DNA of 47,364 bases from a virus: the IMG/VR virus record IMGVR_UViG_3300031616_000012, positions 1 through 47,364 of that record. One strand, 5' to 3'. The translations under genes and the position numbers were made by a program. The notes beneath the pieces are model-generated. The model searched no databases. It was not told where the DNA came from and saw only the letters and a program-made list of their open reading frames with translations. Below, one piece after another: positions 36,309 to 43,928 of the stretch. Within the stretch, counting starts at the first letter, position 1. Each line of letters begins with the position of its first letter.

Positions 36309-36827
36309 ATGGCCCGCTACGGCGCAACCCTGCTCTCGCAGGCGCAACAGCTGTCCGGCGTCAACGCCACGACCACCGTCAACGGCTACATGGGCTACTG
36401 GGGTGGCTCCGCGACCTCCGGGTTCCGCATCCGGCGCATCATGGTCGGCACCAAGACCCCGAACTCCGTCCCGACGTCGCAGCAGATCGGCGTCGGCGTC
36501 TTCCGCCAGACGGTCGCCCCTGCCGGCACCGGCATCGCCGCCGCCGTCCTCGGCCAGCCCCTGGAGATCTGGACCCCGCAGACCGACCCGACGGCCGGCA
36601 TCTTCGCGATCACGGCGACGACGATCGGCACCACCGGCCCGACCCTCGCCGCGAACCCGATCACCGTCATCCCGTACAACACACAGTCGTCGATCGAGAC
36701 GCTGTACGAGTACGTCGACGAGCTCGTCTGCGCGATCGGCACCGCCAACGGGCTCGCGTTCGTGAACATGGACAACACGCTGCCGGCGTCGCACCAGATC
36801 CGGATCAACGTCGAGATCGAGGTCTGA
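36309..36827 (+). CDS. Virion structural protein of unknown role
   Basis: A protein of 172 aa starting ATG 36309 with AGGGAG upstream. GATLLSQAQQLSGVNATTTV, GYMGYWGGSATSGFRIRRIM and SIETLYEYVDELVCAIGTAN. Beta-rich, with few charged residues, as for capsid decoration or head-tail proteins. No specific family. Confidence 0.6.
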   Translation: MARYGATLLSQAQQLSGVNATTTVNGYMGYWGGSATSGFRIRRIMVGTKTPNSVPTSQQIGVGVFRQTVAPAGTGIAAAVLGQPLEIWTPQTDPTAGIFAITATTIGTTGPTLAANPITVIPYNTQSSIETLYEYVDELVCAIGTANGLAFVNMDNTLPASHQIRINVEIEV

Positions 36828-36831
36828 CCGG

Positions 36832-37098
36832 GTGGCAAGCCTGTCGGCACAGCAGGTCAAACAGCTCTACGAGGCGGGCGACGCGGACCGGGTCGCCCTG
36901 TACGCGGTCCGCAACGTCACGACCGGCGACACGTTCGACTTCGCCGCCGACTTCTCCCTGATCAAGCGGGCCATCATGATGGCCGCGACAGCGTCCAGCC
37001 AAGCGGTCGCCTCCGTCTCCGCGAGCACCACGATCACGATGCCGGCCGGACTGTCCGGCGACGCCGCGTACATCCTCGCGTGGGGATGCGCCACCTGA
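36832..37098 (+). CDS. Small virion protein
   Basis: A protein of 88 aa starting GTG 36832. A helical start (SLSAQQVKQLYEAGDADRVA), a beta segment (ALYAVRNVTTGDTFDFAADF) and a hydrophobic C-terminal half (AASVSASTTITMPAGLSGDA). Probable decoration or joining protein, co-translated with neighbours. Confidence 0.55.
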   Translation: MASLSAQQVKQLYEAGDADRVALYAVRNVTTGDTFDFAADFSLIKRAIMMAATASSQAVASVSASTTITMPAGLSGDAAYILAWGCAT

Positions 37099-37115
37099 CG
37101 ACGGGGGCGTGACCC

Positions 37116-38138
37116 ATGCCGAACACGAGCATCCCGATCACGTCCGGGGTCAACGTCGACGCCTACAGCATGGCGGGCGGCAACCGCCGGCAGGCGATGA
37201 CGATCGGCGACCCGGTCACGCAGGCCAACGTGACGACCGTCTTCGCCGGCGGCCAGATGCGGGTCGCATTCGACCCGACGCAGCAGTTCCTCGACACGTT
37301 CGACACCGGCCTCGACACCGTCAACCGGTGGCGGACGCCACTCACCGGCGGGACCGGGATCGCGGCGACGTCCACAGTGGGCGCGACCGTCCTCGATGGA
37401 GGCACCACCAACGGGTCGTTCAGCGTCCTGGAGTCGCAGCCGAGCTTCATACCGGACGAGCCCGGCTGGGACCTGGTCCAGATGCGGCTCAACATCGAGT
37501 TCCCGGTCGTGACGACCGCGCATCGCTTCTGGGGCCTCGGCACCACACCGGGATCCCCGACCACGGCCGCGCCGTTGACCAACGCGGTCGGGTGGGAGAT
37601 CCGCACCGACGGCGGGTTGTACGCGGTGACGTTCGCGTCCGGCGCCCGCAACTTCTCCACCGCGCTGTCTTCGGTCCAGCCGACCGACTCGGCCGCCCAC
37701 AAGTACTACATGTACACCCGCGGTGACCTCACATTCTGGGCGATCGACTCGCTCGACAACGTGGTCGCCTCCTTCACGACCGGGGCGAGCGGGCCGGACG
37801 TCAACACGCTGCCGATCAAGTTCCAGGTGTGCTCCGCGGGCGGGACGCACGCCACGATCCAGCTCAACGGCCTGTCCCTCGGCGACACCGCCCGGAACAA
37901 CGCGGCGATCTCCGACCCCACCTACCCGTGGCGGCAGGCGCAGGTGTCCGCCGCCGGCGCCCTGGCCGTCGCCCAGCAGGGCGCCATCAGCGTCAACGGC
38001 CTCGCCACGTCCAGCGGGGCGATCCTCGTCTCCGAGGACACCGCCGGGCAGATCCTGCTCGAGCTGAAGCGCATCAACACCTACCTCTCGTACCTGACCC
38101 AAGAACGCGTCAGCGACGCCGACATTCTGGAGCTGTGA
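37116..38138 (+). CDS. Laminin-G/concanavalin-like virion protein
   Basis: A protein of 340 aa starting ATG 37116. It opens with IPITSGVNVDAYSMAGGNRR and QAMTIGDPVTQANVTTVFAG, then FLDTFDTGLDTVNRWRTPLT and a jelly-roll pattern to LPIKFQVCSAGGTHATIQLN. A C-terminal helix (GQILLELKRINTYLSYLTQE) may anchor oligomers. Probably a fibre or decoration protein binding sugars. Not recognised as an enzyme. Confidence 0.65.
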   Translation: MPNTSIPITSGVNVDAYSMAGGNRRQAMTIGDPVTQANVTTVFAGGQMRVAFDPTQQFLDTFDTGLDTVNRWRTPLTGGTGIAATSTVGATVLDGGTTNGSFSVLESQPSFIPDEPGWDLVQMRLNIEFPVVTTAHRFWGLGTTPGSPTTAAPLTNAVGWEIRTDGGLYAVTFASGARNFSTALSSVQPTDSAAHKYYMYTRGDLTFWAIDSLDNVVASFTTGASGPDVNTLPIKFQVCSAGGTHATIQLNGLSLGDTARNNAAISDPTYPWRQAQVSAAGALAVAQQGAISVNGLATSSGAILVSEDTAGQILLELKRINTYLSYLTQERVSDADILEL

Positions 38139-38139
38139 C

Positions 38140-38751
38140 ATGCCCGCATCCGCGTATCTGACCGTCGGGCCGCAGACCGGCACGGACGGCGCCGTAGTCG
38201 CATCCCGGGCCGGGCGTACCGGCGAGGGGATCGTCACCGAGTTGCAGGCCCGCTACGCCGAGCAGGTCATCCGCGGCAACACGTTCCTCGCCGCGAACAC
38301 CGGCGCGCAGGCCGTCTCGGTCGCATTGGCGACGACGTACACCGGGCTGTGCCTGTCCAATCCGATCGGCTCCGTGCGGAACCTGGTCCTCGTCGAGGTG
38401 TCCTTCGGCCTGACGGTGGCGCCCGCGGCGATCGCGAGCATCCACCTCATCGGCGGCAGCTCGGCGACGGCGCAGGTCACCCACACGACCCCGGTCACGC
38501 CCACGTCGGCACTCCTCGGCAGCTCGTTCACGGCCGCCGGGAAGGCGGACTCCGCGGCGACGATCCCGACCCCGATCTACCTGGACACGCTCATGGGTGG
38601 TTTCACCGCCGCCGCCTTGCCTTCCTCGCCGTCGACCACGTTCGACATCGCCGGCCGGATCGTCCTCGGCCCGGGCGGTTTCATCGCGATCGGCGCCCTG
38701 ACCGCGGTCACCGGCATCGGGTCGATGACCTGGGTAGAGGTCCCCGTCTAA
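38140..38751 (+). CDS. Virion protein of unknown function
   Basis: A protein of 203 aa starting ATG 38140. VGPQTGTDGAVVASRAGRTG, ELQARYAEQVIRGNTFLAAN and a beta-rich body with IASIHLIGGSSATAQVTHTT. Low charge, Gly/Ala/Thr-rich. Likely a structural neighbour of the laminin-like and repeat proteins around it. Confidence 0.6.
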   Translation: MPASAYLTVGPQTGTDGAVVASRAGRTGEGIVTELQARYAEQVIRGNTFLAANTGAQAVSVALATTYTGLCLSNPIGSVRNLVLVEVSFGLTVAPAAIASIHLIGGSSATAQVTHTTPVTPTSALLGSSFTAAGKADSAATIPTPIYLDTLMGGFTAAALPSSPSTTFDIAGRIVLGPGGFIAIGALTAVTGIGSMTWVEVPV

Positions 38752-38780
38752 CCCGGTCCGTCGACGATCGGGGCTGAGTC

Positions 38781-40676
38781 GTGTCTCTCCTGCTGCTGCT
38801 CAGCCCCGAAGCCGCCCCGGCGCAGATCTCCCGGCGGGGCCCGTACCGGCCGCGCCGGACCCGGACCTGCGTCGCCCCGCCCGCGTCGGGCCTCGCCCTC
38901 GACAACACGACACCCGCCGCGGTCCGCTCGTTCACCGCGACGACCGACACAGCGCCGTTCTCCCCGCCGGCCTCGCTGTTGCTCGCGTTCGCGATCGGTG
39001 ACGCGAACAACGGTTCCCTCGACGAGCAGCTGACGGTCACGTCTACCGGCGGCCTCACGTGGACCCTCGTCGCCCGCGGCAACGGCTCCAACGGCGGCGC
39101 CTCCACCGTCGAGATCTGGAAGGCGCGCGCCTTCACCCCGCCCGGGTCGATCGTCGTCACAGCCACCGACAACAAGGGCGCGGTCGCGAAATCCCTCGCC
39201 GTGCAGGTCATCATCGACCTGTCCGGCCGGGGCGTCCCGGACACGGGCGCGGTCGCGTTCGCCGCCGGGAACGCCACCTACGTCTCCACCGCGCCCGACT
39301 CGTGGGGCTGGGCGGTCGGCCTCGGCGGCTCCAACGCAAGCACCACCGCGGGCGCCGGGCAGGTCGTTGCCGACTCCGTCAGCGGCGGCGGCTTCGACTC
39401 CGGCGACAACATCTGGACCATCTACCAGCAGTACCTGACCGCGGTCCAGGGCACCTCGGTGACGATGTCCGTCACCCTCCCCCCGGTCGTCGTCCACAAC
39501 GTCGCCGTCGAGGTCGTCCCGTTCACCGTCCCCCTGCCGCCGGCACCGCCGCGGCGCGGGTGCCGGATGCCGGCCATGGCCCGCCGCACCCGCACCGTCT
39601 CCCCGCCGTGGACGGCGAGCCAGACCATCCAGGCGCCCGCCTACGTCCAGCAGCCGCCCGCCCGGCGGCGGCCGGCCCCCGTCCAGCGCCGGCCGAGGCC
39701 GGTGCTCGTCCCGCCGGTCGACCGGACCGTGTTCGCCCCGCCGGACCGCCGCGCCCGGCCGCCGATCCTGCTGCGCCGCCGGCCCGCCCTCGTCCTGCCT
39801 GCAGCCGACCAGCCGACGATCCCGGTCCGGCCGCGGGCCCGGTTCCTCACCGCGGTCCGCCGCGGCCGGACCGTCACCGTCGTACCCGCCCAGGTCGCCG
39901 TGGCCGCACCCGCCTACCCGCCGGCGAACATCCGCAGCCGGCTCCGCGGCATCCGGACCGTTCGGGGCCGCACAGCCCCGTTCATCCCCGACCAGATCCT
40001 CGTCGCCGCACCGGCGTACCCACCGTCGACAATCCGGACCCGGCTCCGCGGGATCAGGATCGGCCGCGGCCGCGCGACACCGTTCATCCCGGATCAGATC
40101 GCCGTCGCACCACCCGCTTACACGCTCCAGCCGGTCCGGACCCGGCTCCGCGGCGTACGGCTCTTCCGGGGCCGCACCGCACAGGTCGTCCCCGCCCAGG
40201 TCGCTGTCGCGGCACCCGCATATCCGCCGCAGGCCGGCCACACCCGGTTCAAGGGCATCCGGGCCGTCCGCGGACACGCCACCTCGACGGTCCCGCCGCA
40301 GGAACTCATCCCGTCAACAAGCCGGACGCGGCAGGCGATCCAGCGGGCCGCGCTGCTCCGCCGCGGCCACACCGCCACAGCGCCTGTCCCGCAAGGCGTG
40401 CCACCGCTGTGGGCGCGCGCCCGGGCCCGGCTGACCCGGATCTTCCGCGGCCGGTCCCGGACACCCGTGCCACCGCAGATCGTCATCCCGCCACCCGTCT
40501 ATGTCCCGGCGAGCCGCCGCACCCGCCGGGTCCTCGTCCTCGCCGCCCGGCAACGCCGCACCGCGTGGACGTCGCACTACTGCACCGTCCCCCGACCCAG
40601 CTCCGGCACCACACCGGAACCGAGCACCGGCATAACGCAACGCCCGAATACGGGAGTCACAACGGATCCATGCTGA
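38781..40676 (+). CDS. Large basic Arg/Pro-repeat virion-associated protein
   Basis: A protein of 631 aa starting GTG 38781. Residues 1-250 form a beta-rich structural domain (PASLLLAFAIGDANNGSLDE, STVEIWKARAFTPPGSIVVT). From about 270 it becomes strongly basic and Pro-rich: tandem 34-residue units at 369-504 each with AAPAYPP-type, R-x-RLRGIR and RGR-x-x-PF blocks, flanked by degenerate copies, then an Arg/Pro tail and a Ser/Thr end. The repeats read as extended, DNA- or polyanion-binding. No known family. It sits at the head-tail border. Confidence 0.7.
   Translation: MSLLLLLSPEAAPAQISRRGPYRPRRTRTCVAPPASGLALDNTTPAAVRSFTATTDTAPFSPPASLLLAFAIGDANNGSLDEQLTVTSTGGLTWTLVARGNGSNGGASTVEIWKARAFTPPGSIVVTATDNKGAVAKSLAVQVIIDLSGRGVPDTGAVAFAAGNATYVSTAPDSWGWAVGLGGSNASTTAGAGQVVADSVSGGGFDSGDNIWTIYQQYLTAVQGTSVTMSVTLPPVVVHNVAVEVVPFTVPLPPAPPRRGCRMPAMARRTRTVSPPWTASQTIQAPAYVQQPPARRRPAPVQRRPRPVLVPPVDRTVFAPPDRRARPPILLRRRPALVLPAADQPTIPVRPRARFLTAVRRGRTVTVVPAQVAVAAPAYPPANIRSRLRGIRTVRGRTAPFIPDQILVAAPAYPPSTIRTRLRGIRIGRGRATPFIPDQIAVAPPAYTLQPVRTRLRGVRLFRGRTAQVVPAQVAVAAPAYPPQAGHTRFKGIRAVRGHATSTVPPQELIPSTSRTRQAIQRAALLRRGHTATAPVPQGVPPLWARARARLTRIFRGRSRTPVPPQIVIPPPVYVPASRRTRRVLVLAARQRRTAWTSHYCTVPRPSSGTTPEPSTGITQRPNTGVTTDPC
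39885..40292 (+). repeat. Four 102-bp coding repeats in the Arg/Pro protein
   Basis: Units begin at 39885, 39987, 40089 and 40191, each exactly 102 bases (34 residues). The protein pattern is P-x-Q-[IV]-x-V-A-x-P-A-Y then [IV]-R-[ST]-R-L-R-G-[IV]-R and R-G-R-x-[AT]. The fourth is more diverged, with weaker copies before and after. Exact length conservation suggests duplication under selection. Confidence 0.85.
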
Positions 40677-40691
40677 CGGTGGGGGTGGTGT

Positions 40692-41096
40692 ATGTCTGCC
40701 ACCTCCGCTGTCCAACGAGGACGGATCGCTGCCGAAGCGTTGATGGTCGATACCTGTCTGATCACCAGGGACATCTCCACCCCGCCGGGCAACACCAACG
40801 CGGACACCGGTGTCGTCACGCCGGTCTACTCGACGATCTACGCCGGGAAGTGTCGGCTCAAACTCCCGGTCGCCGTGGCCCGGCCGATCAAGGTTGGCGA
40901 GGCGCAGGAGTTCAGCCAGCACCCGATCCTGTCGCTGCCGGCTACGACAACGGGCGTGCTCGTCGACGACATCCTCACCATCACCGCCTCGCTGCTGATG
41001 CCGTCCCTGGTCGGCCGACTGTTCCACGTCCGGGCCGTGCCGGGGCAGAGCCACATGACCGCTGCCCGGTTCGAAGTCATGGAATTGATGAGTTAG
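40692..41096 (+). CDS. Head closure / stopper protein
   Basis: A protein of 134 aa starting ATG 40692. RIAAEALMVDTCLITRDIST, VVTPVYSTIYAGKCRLKLPV, AQEFSQHPILSLPATTTGVL and ARFEVMELMS match the small beta-barrel proteins (DUF6093-like in my recollection) that close the head after packaging. The gene order connector-stopper-gp10-like-terminator agrees. Confidence 0.7.
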   Translation: MSATSAVQRGRIAAEALMVDTCLITRDISTPPGNTNADTGVVTPVYSTIYAGKCRLKLPVAVARPIKVGEAQEFSQHPILSLPATTTGVLVDDILTITASLLMPSLVGRLFHVRAVPGQSHMTAARFEVMELMS

Positions 41097-41106
41097 GCGG
41101 CCATCA

Positions 41107-41538
41107 ATGGGTGCCAAGGTTACCGGGTTGCGCGAGCTGAGCGCCGACCTCCGCAAAGCCGTCGAAGACGCGATCCCGGACGCCAAGAAGATCTGCGGCA
41201 AGGGCTCGCTCAACGTCAAGCGCGAAGCGCAGCGGATCATCAAGGAGCGCTCGAAGCGCGGCTACCTACCGCACTACGCGCGCGCTATCACATACGAGGT
41301 CAAGGCGGCCGGGTCCGTCGTCTCCTCGGAAATCGGTCCGGAGAAAGAGAAACTCCAGGGCGGCCTCGGCTCGATCATCGAAAACGGTTCGCCGACCTCA
41401 GCACCGATCCCGCACCTGAGCCCTGCGCTCGACCTCGAAGAGAACAACTTCTACAGCTACATGGAAGACCTCGGCGAGAAGCTGCTCGAGGGCAAACAGG
41501 TCGATGGCGGCCCCGTGGTCGACCCGGGCGGCGGCTGA
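41107..41538 (+). CDS. HK97 gp10-like neck protein
   Basis: A protein of 143 aa starting ATG 41107. GLRELSADLRKAVEDAIPDA, LNVKREAQRIIKERSKRGYL, then PHYARAITYEVKAAGSVVSS and SIIENGSPTSAPIPHLSPAL. The basic helix plus beta C-terminus with a PAL-like P-x-x-PHLSPAL end is typical of HK97 gp10-type neck proteins. Confidence 0.8.
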   Translation: MGAKVTGLRELSADLRKAVEDAIPDAKKICGKGSLNVKREAQRIIKERSKRGYLPHYARAITYEVKAAGSVVSSEIGPEKEKLQGGLGSIIENGSPTSAPIPHLSPALDLEENNFYSYMEDLGEKLLEGKQVDGGPVVDPGGG

Positions 41539-41975
41539 TGCCCATCACCGACGGACTCGACCAGGCGATCATCAACTCGGCCCTGAACCTGCTCCGCGCC
41601 GACCTCGGACCGCCGCCGCTCGTCGTCATCGACGGTCCCGTCCCCGCCGGCACCCAGGTCAACGCCGGTTATGTCGTTGTCTACGCCGGCCTCACCCGGC
41701 CCTCTGAGGATCCCGACAACGCGCTCAACGGCCGCACCGGCGTGTGGATCGCCCGGTGGATCTGCCACTGCGTCGGCGGCTCCGCTGTCGCATCCAGGGC
41801 GGTCGCTCAACGCGTCCGGACCGCGCTCCTGGACCTGTCGCCGACCATCCCCGGGTTCGGTGCGGTCGGACTCATCCGGATGGACGGCGACGAAACCCCG
41901 CCGCAGCCCGACGAGACCACCGGGCAGCCGGTCCTCGACACCATCGTCACCTACCGCCTGAGGGCGATGTCCTGA
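41538..41975 (+). CDS. Tail terminator protein
   Basis: A protein of 145 aa starting ATG 41538, sharing its first base with the previous stop. Beta-alpha-beta segments: LDQAIINSALNLLRADLGPP, NAGYVVVYAGLTRPSEDPDN and VASRAVAQRVRTALLDLSPT, ending TIVTYRLRAMS. The layout matches small tail terminators that cap the growing tail tube. Supported by its place before the major tail gene. Confidence 0.7.
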   Translation: MPITDGLDQAIINSALNLLRADLGPPPLVVIDGPVPAGTQVNAGYVVVYAGLTRPSEDPDNALNGRTGVWIARWICHCVGGSAVASRAVAQRVRTALLDLSPTIPGFGAVGLIRMDGDETPPQPDETTGQPVLDTIVTYRLRAMS

Positions 41976-41985
41976 AGGGACAGCC

Positions 41986-42324
41986 ATGACGCTCAACGCC
42001 GCCCAGTCGGTGGTGCTGGCCGGCACCACGCCGGCCCCCTACACACCAACAGCGTCGGACACGATCTCGGCGGGCGACATCTTCCCCGGCGGCGGATGTG
42101 TCATCAGGGTCGTCACCACCGGCACCGCGACGAACGTGTCCGTCAACGACCCGAACACCACCAGCCAGGGCAACCCAGGCACGGTGACCGCGGTCGCCTG
42201 CCCGGCCACGGGTGTGCGGTACATCCTCATTCCCGTCACCGCGGTCAACCCGACGACGCAGGTCGCCACCGTCCTGTTCTCCGGCGCCCTGACCGGTGTC
42301 ACCTACGACATCGTGAAGTTCTGA
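41986..42324 (+). CDS. Small tail-region structural protein
   Basis: A protein of 112 aa starting ATG 41986 with GAAGGGAC upstream. LNAAQSVVLAGTTPAPYTPT, SAGDIFPGGGCVIRVVTTGT and VRYILIPVTAVNPTTQVATV. A beta sandwich with one or two Cys. Similar small proteins accompany actinophage tail tubes, perhaps as decoration. Confidence 0.6.
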   Translation: MTLNAAQSVVLAGTTPAPYTPTASDTISAGDIFPGGGCVIRVVTTGTATNVSVNDPNTTSQGNPGTVTAVACPATGVRYILIPVTAVNPTTQVATVLFSGALTGVTYDIVKF

Positions 42325-42331
42325 GGCCGCG

Positions 42332-42553
42332 ATGCTCCCCAGCGAACACCCGTGGATGCAACACGACCAGACCGGCCACCGGGCGCAACTCCCCGACATC
42401 CCGTACTGGCGCGCCAACGGCTGGAACCCGTGCGACGGACCACCACCCGAGACCGATCTGACCCTCGCCCCGATCGACCAGGCCCCGCCCAGCGCGGGGC
42501 TTTCTGCTGTCCCGGACCGGCCGTCCGCCGCACCGGCGTCCAAGGAGGACTGA
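42332..42553 (+). CDS. Small Pro/acid-rich tail-region protein
   Basis: A protein of 73 aa starting ATG 42332 with only a weak ribosome site. LPSEHPWMQHDQTGHRAQLP, DIPYWRANGWNPCDGPPPET and a Pro/Ala-rich tail. Probably extended. It precedes the major tail gene. Low information content, kept because frame and spacing fit the operon. Confidence 0.5.
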   Translation: MLPSEHPWMQHDQTGHRAQLPDIPYWRANGWNPCDGPPPETDLTLAPIDQAPPSAGLSAVPDRPSAAPASKED

Positions 42554-42556
42554 TCC

Positions 42557-43039
42557 ATGGCCGACGTATTCGCAGACGGCAATACGTGCGTCACGTTCAC
42601 ATCATCGATCGCCAACATTGCCCTGCCCACCGCGGCCGAACTCAACGCCGGGATCCGGCTGCAGTCGTTCCTCACCGCTGACGGGCTGATGGGCTACGAG
42701 GCCACCTCCGCCGAGGTCGACACCAGCTCGCTCGCGTCGACGTTCGACACCAAGACCATCGGCCGGGACTCCTTTTCCGGGACCGGGCTGCGGCTCAAGA
42801 AGCAGACGTACGGCGCCGACACGCCGTTCAGCACGCTGACCCGTGCCACCTCGGGCTTCGTCACGATCCGGCGGGGCATCGTCGAAACCACCGCGTACGC
42901 CAGCGGCCAGGCCATCGAGGTCTACCCGGTCACCTGCGGCCAGACGAAGTTCCTGGCGCCGACCGCGAACTCCGTCCAGAAGTACGAGGTGCCGACACCG
43001 ATCACGTCGGCGCCGAACCTGCGCGCGGCCGTCGCGTGA
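42557..43039 (+). CDS. Major tail tube protein
   Basis: A protein of 160 aa starting ATG 42557 with AAGGAGGA upstream. DVFADGNTCVTFTSSIANIA, LNAGIRLQSFLTADGLMGYE, STFDTKTIGRDSFSGTGLRL and a C-terminal beta part (FVTIRRGIVETTAYASGQAI). Size, position just before the tail assembly chaperones and beta-rich fold agree with the actinophage tube subunit. Confidence 0.85.
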   Translation: MADVFADGNTCVTFTSSIANIALPTAAELNAGIRLQSFLTADGLMGYEATSAEVDTSSLASTFDTKTIGRDSFSGTGLRLKKQTYGADTPFSTLTRATSGFVTIRRGIVETTAYASGQAIEVYPVTCGQTKFLAPTANSVQKYEVPTPITSAPNLRAAVA

Positions 43040-43578
43040 GCCGCGAAGCCGACCTCATCCGCGGGGCGAAGTTGCGCCGCGACGAGTACAGGATCTGCAC
43101 GGATCCGGACCTCGTCGACGAGTACGAGCGGCTCGTCGAGGCGAAAGCTGCCGCGACAGTCCGGGACGCGGATTCACTCGCCGGTGGGCAGGCCATCGAG
43201 ATCCAGTCGGAGATCGACGCCCTGCGCGAGGAGATGGAAGAAGCCACCGTCACCCTCGTCCTGCAGGCCCTGTCACGGCGGGAGTACGCGGCCCTTGTCG
43301 ACAAGCACCCGCCCCGCAAGGACGCGGAAGGGGTCACCCTGCCGGTCGACGTCCGGTACGGCGTCGACTACGAGGGCTTCTTCAACGAGCTCGCGCGCCG
43401 GTCGATCGTCGCGCCCGAACTCGACGCGCAGACCCTGGATCTGCTCATCGACGAAAAGCTCTCTGACGGCCAGTGGGAAGACCTCACGACCCGCTGCGGC
43501 AAACTAAACCGGACCACGGTCGACGTCCCTTTCTGGCCGGCCGGCTCGCCGAGTCGCCGGCGCTCGTCCGCGAGCTGA
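43036..43578 (+). CDS. Tail assembly chaperone, unshifted product
   Basis: A protein of 180 aa starting GTG 43036 (overlap with the major tail gene). READLIRGAKLRRDEYRICT, EYERLVEAKAAATVRDADSL and the C-terminal helix DLLIDEKLSDGQWEDLTTRC. The helical, charged chain coats the tape measure during assembly. At codons GTC CCT TTC (43525-43533) part of the ribosomes should slip back one base and make the longer product at 43533-43925. Confidence 0.85.
   Translation: MSREADLIRGAKLRRDEYRICTDPDLVDEYERLVEAKAAATVRDADSLAGGQAIEIQSEIDALREEMEEATVTLVLQALSRREYAALVDKHPPRKDAEGVTLPVDVRYGVDYEGFFNELARRSIVAPELDAQTLDLLIDEKLSDGQWEDLTTRCGKLNRTTVDVPFWPAGSPSRRRSSAS
43527..43533 (+). promoter_or_regulatory. Canonical -1 ribosomal frameshift heptamer CCCTTTC
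   Basis: In the zero frame GT-C CCT TTC the heptamer is X XXY YYZ with X=C, Y=T and Z=C. A slip pairs Pro and Phe tRNAs with CCC and TTT, and then CTG GCC GGC continues the downstream frame as LAGRLAE. This fuses the two overlapping tail chaperone frames, as in lambda G/GT and most siphoviruses. Confidence 0.85.
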
Positions 43579-43925
43579 CGGCCGCCGAAGCCCTCGGCAT
43601 CAGCCTCAAGCGGTTCCGCGGGTGGGAGCCGGTCACTCGACATTGGACAGACGACGGCGAGCACTTGTCGCAGCCCGAAGCCGAATGGGACGAGCAGCAG
43701 CAGGCGTGGATGGTTGCCCTCGCAACCCACCGGGACAGTCTCTGCCCGACCTGCAACGGCGTTCTCGCCGACACGACAGCGGCCGAGAACGAGGGCAAAT
43801 ACCGGGCCGAACTGCCGCTGCAGTGCTTCCGGTGCCTCGCGTTCGGCTACTCGTACGACGCGTACGCCGACCAGCCACAACCGGGCAGCTTCCTGCACCT
43901 CGTTCCGCACAAGCCGAGGCGGTGA
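43533..43925 (+). CDS. Tail assembly chaperone, -1 frameshift extension
   Basis: The extension is 130 residues, giving a fusion of about 296 aa with the first 166 residues of 43036-43533. It begins LAGRLAESPALVRELTAAEA, then ISLKRFRGWEPVTRHWTDDG and a zinc-type part (CPTCNGVLADTTAAENEG, LQCFRCLAFGYSYDAYADQ). Such extensions recruit tail tube subunits. A four-Cys ribbon in this extension is common in actinophages. Confidence 0.85.
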   Translation: MAGRLAESPALVRELTAAEALGISLKRFRGWEPVTRHWTDDGEHLSQPEAEWDEQQQAWMVALATHRDSLCPTCNGVLADTTAAENEGKYRAELPLQCFRCLAFGYSYDAYADQPQPGSFLHLVPHKPRR

Positions 43926-43928
43926 GTC

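Noticed and set aside
38748-40277. Minus-strand frame of 509 codons over the Arg/Pro-repeat gene
   Set aside because: Asp/Arg/Gly-rich antisense product. Direction of operon, ribosome site and N-terminal domain favour the plus-strand gene.
39059-41140. Alternative plus-strand frame of 693 codons across the repeat gene and head closure gene
   Set aside because: It overlaps the true frame, runs into the head closure and gp10-like genes, and lacks a ribosome site. The Pro/Arg bias follows from the repeat DNA in another frame.
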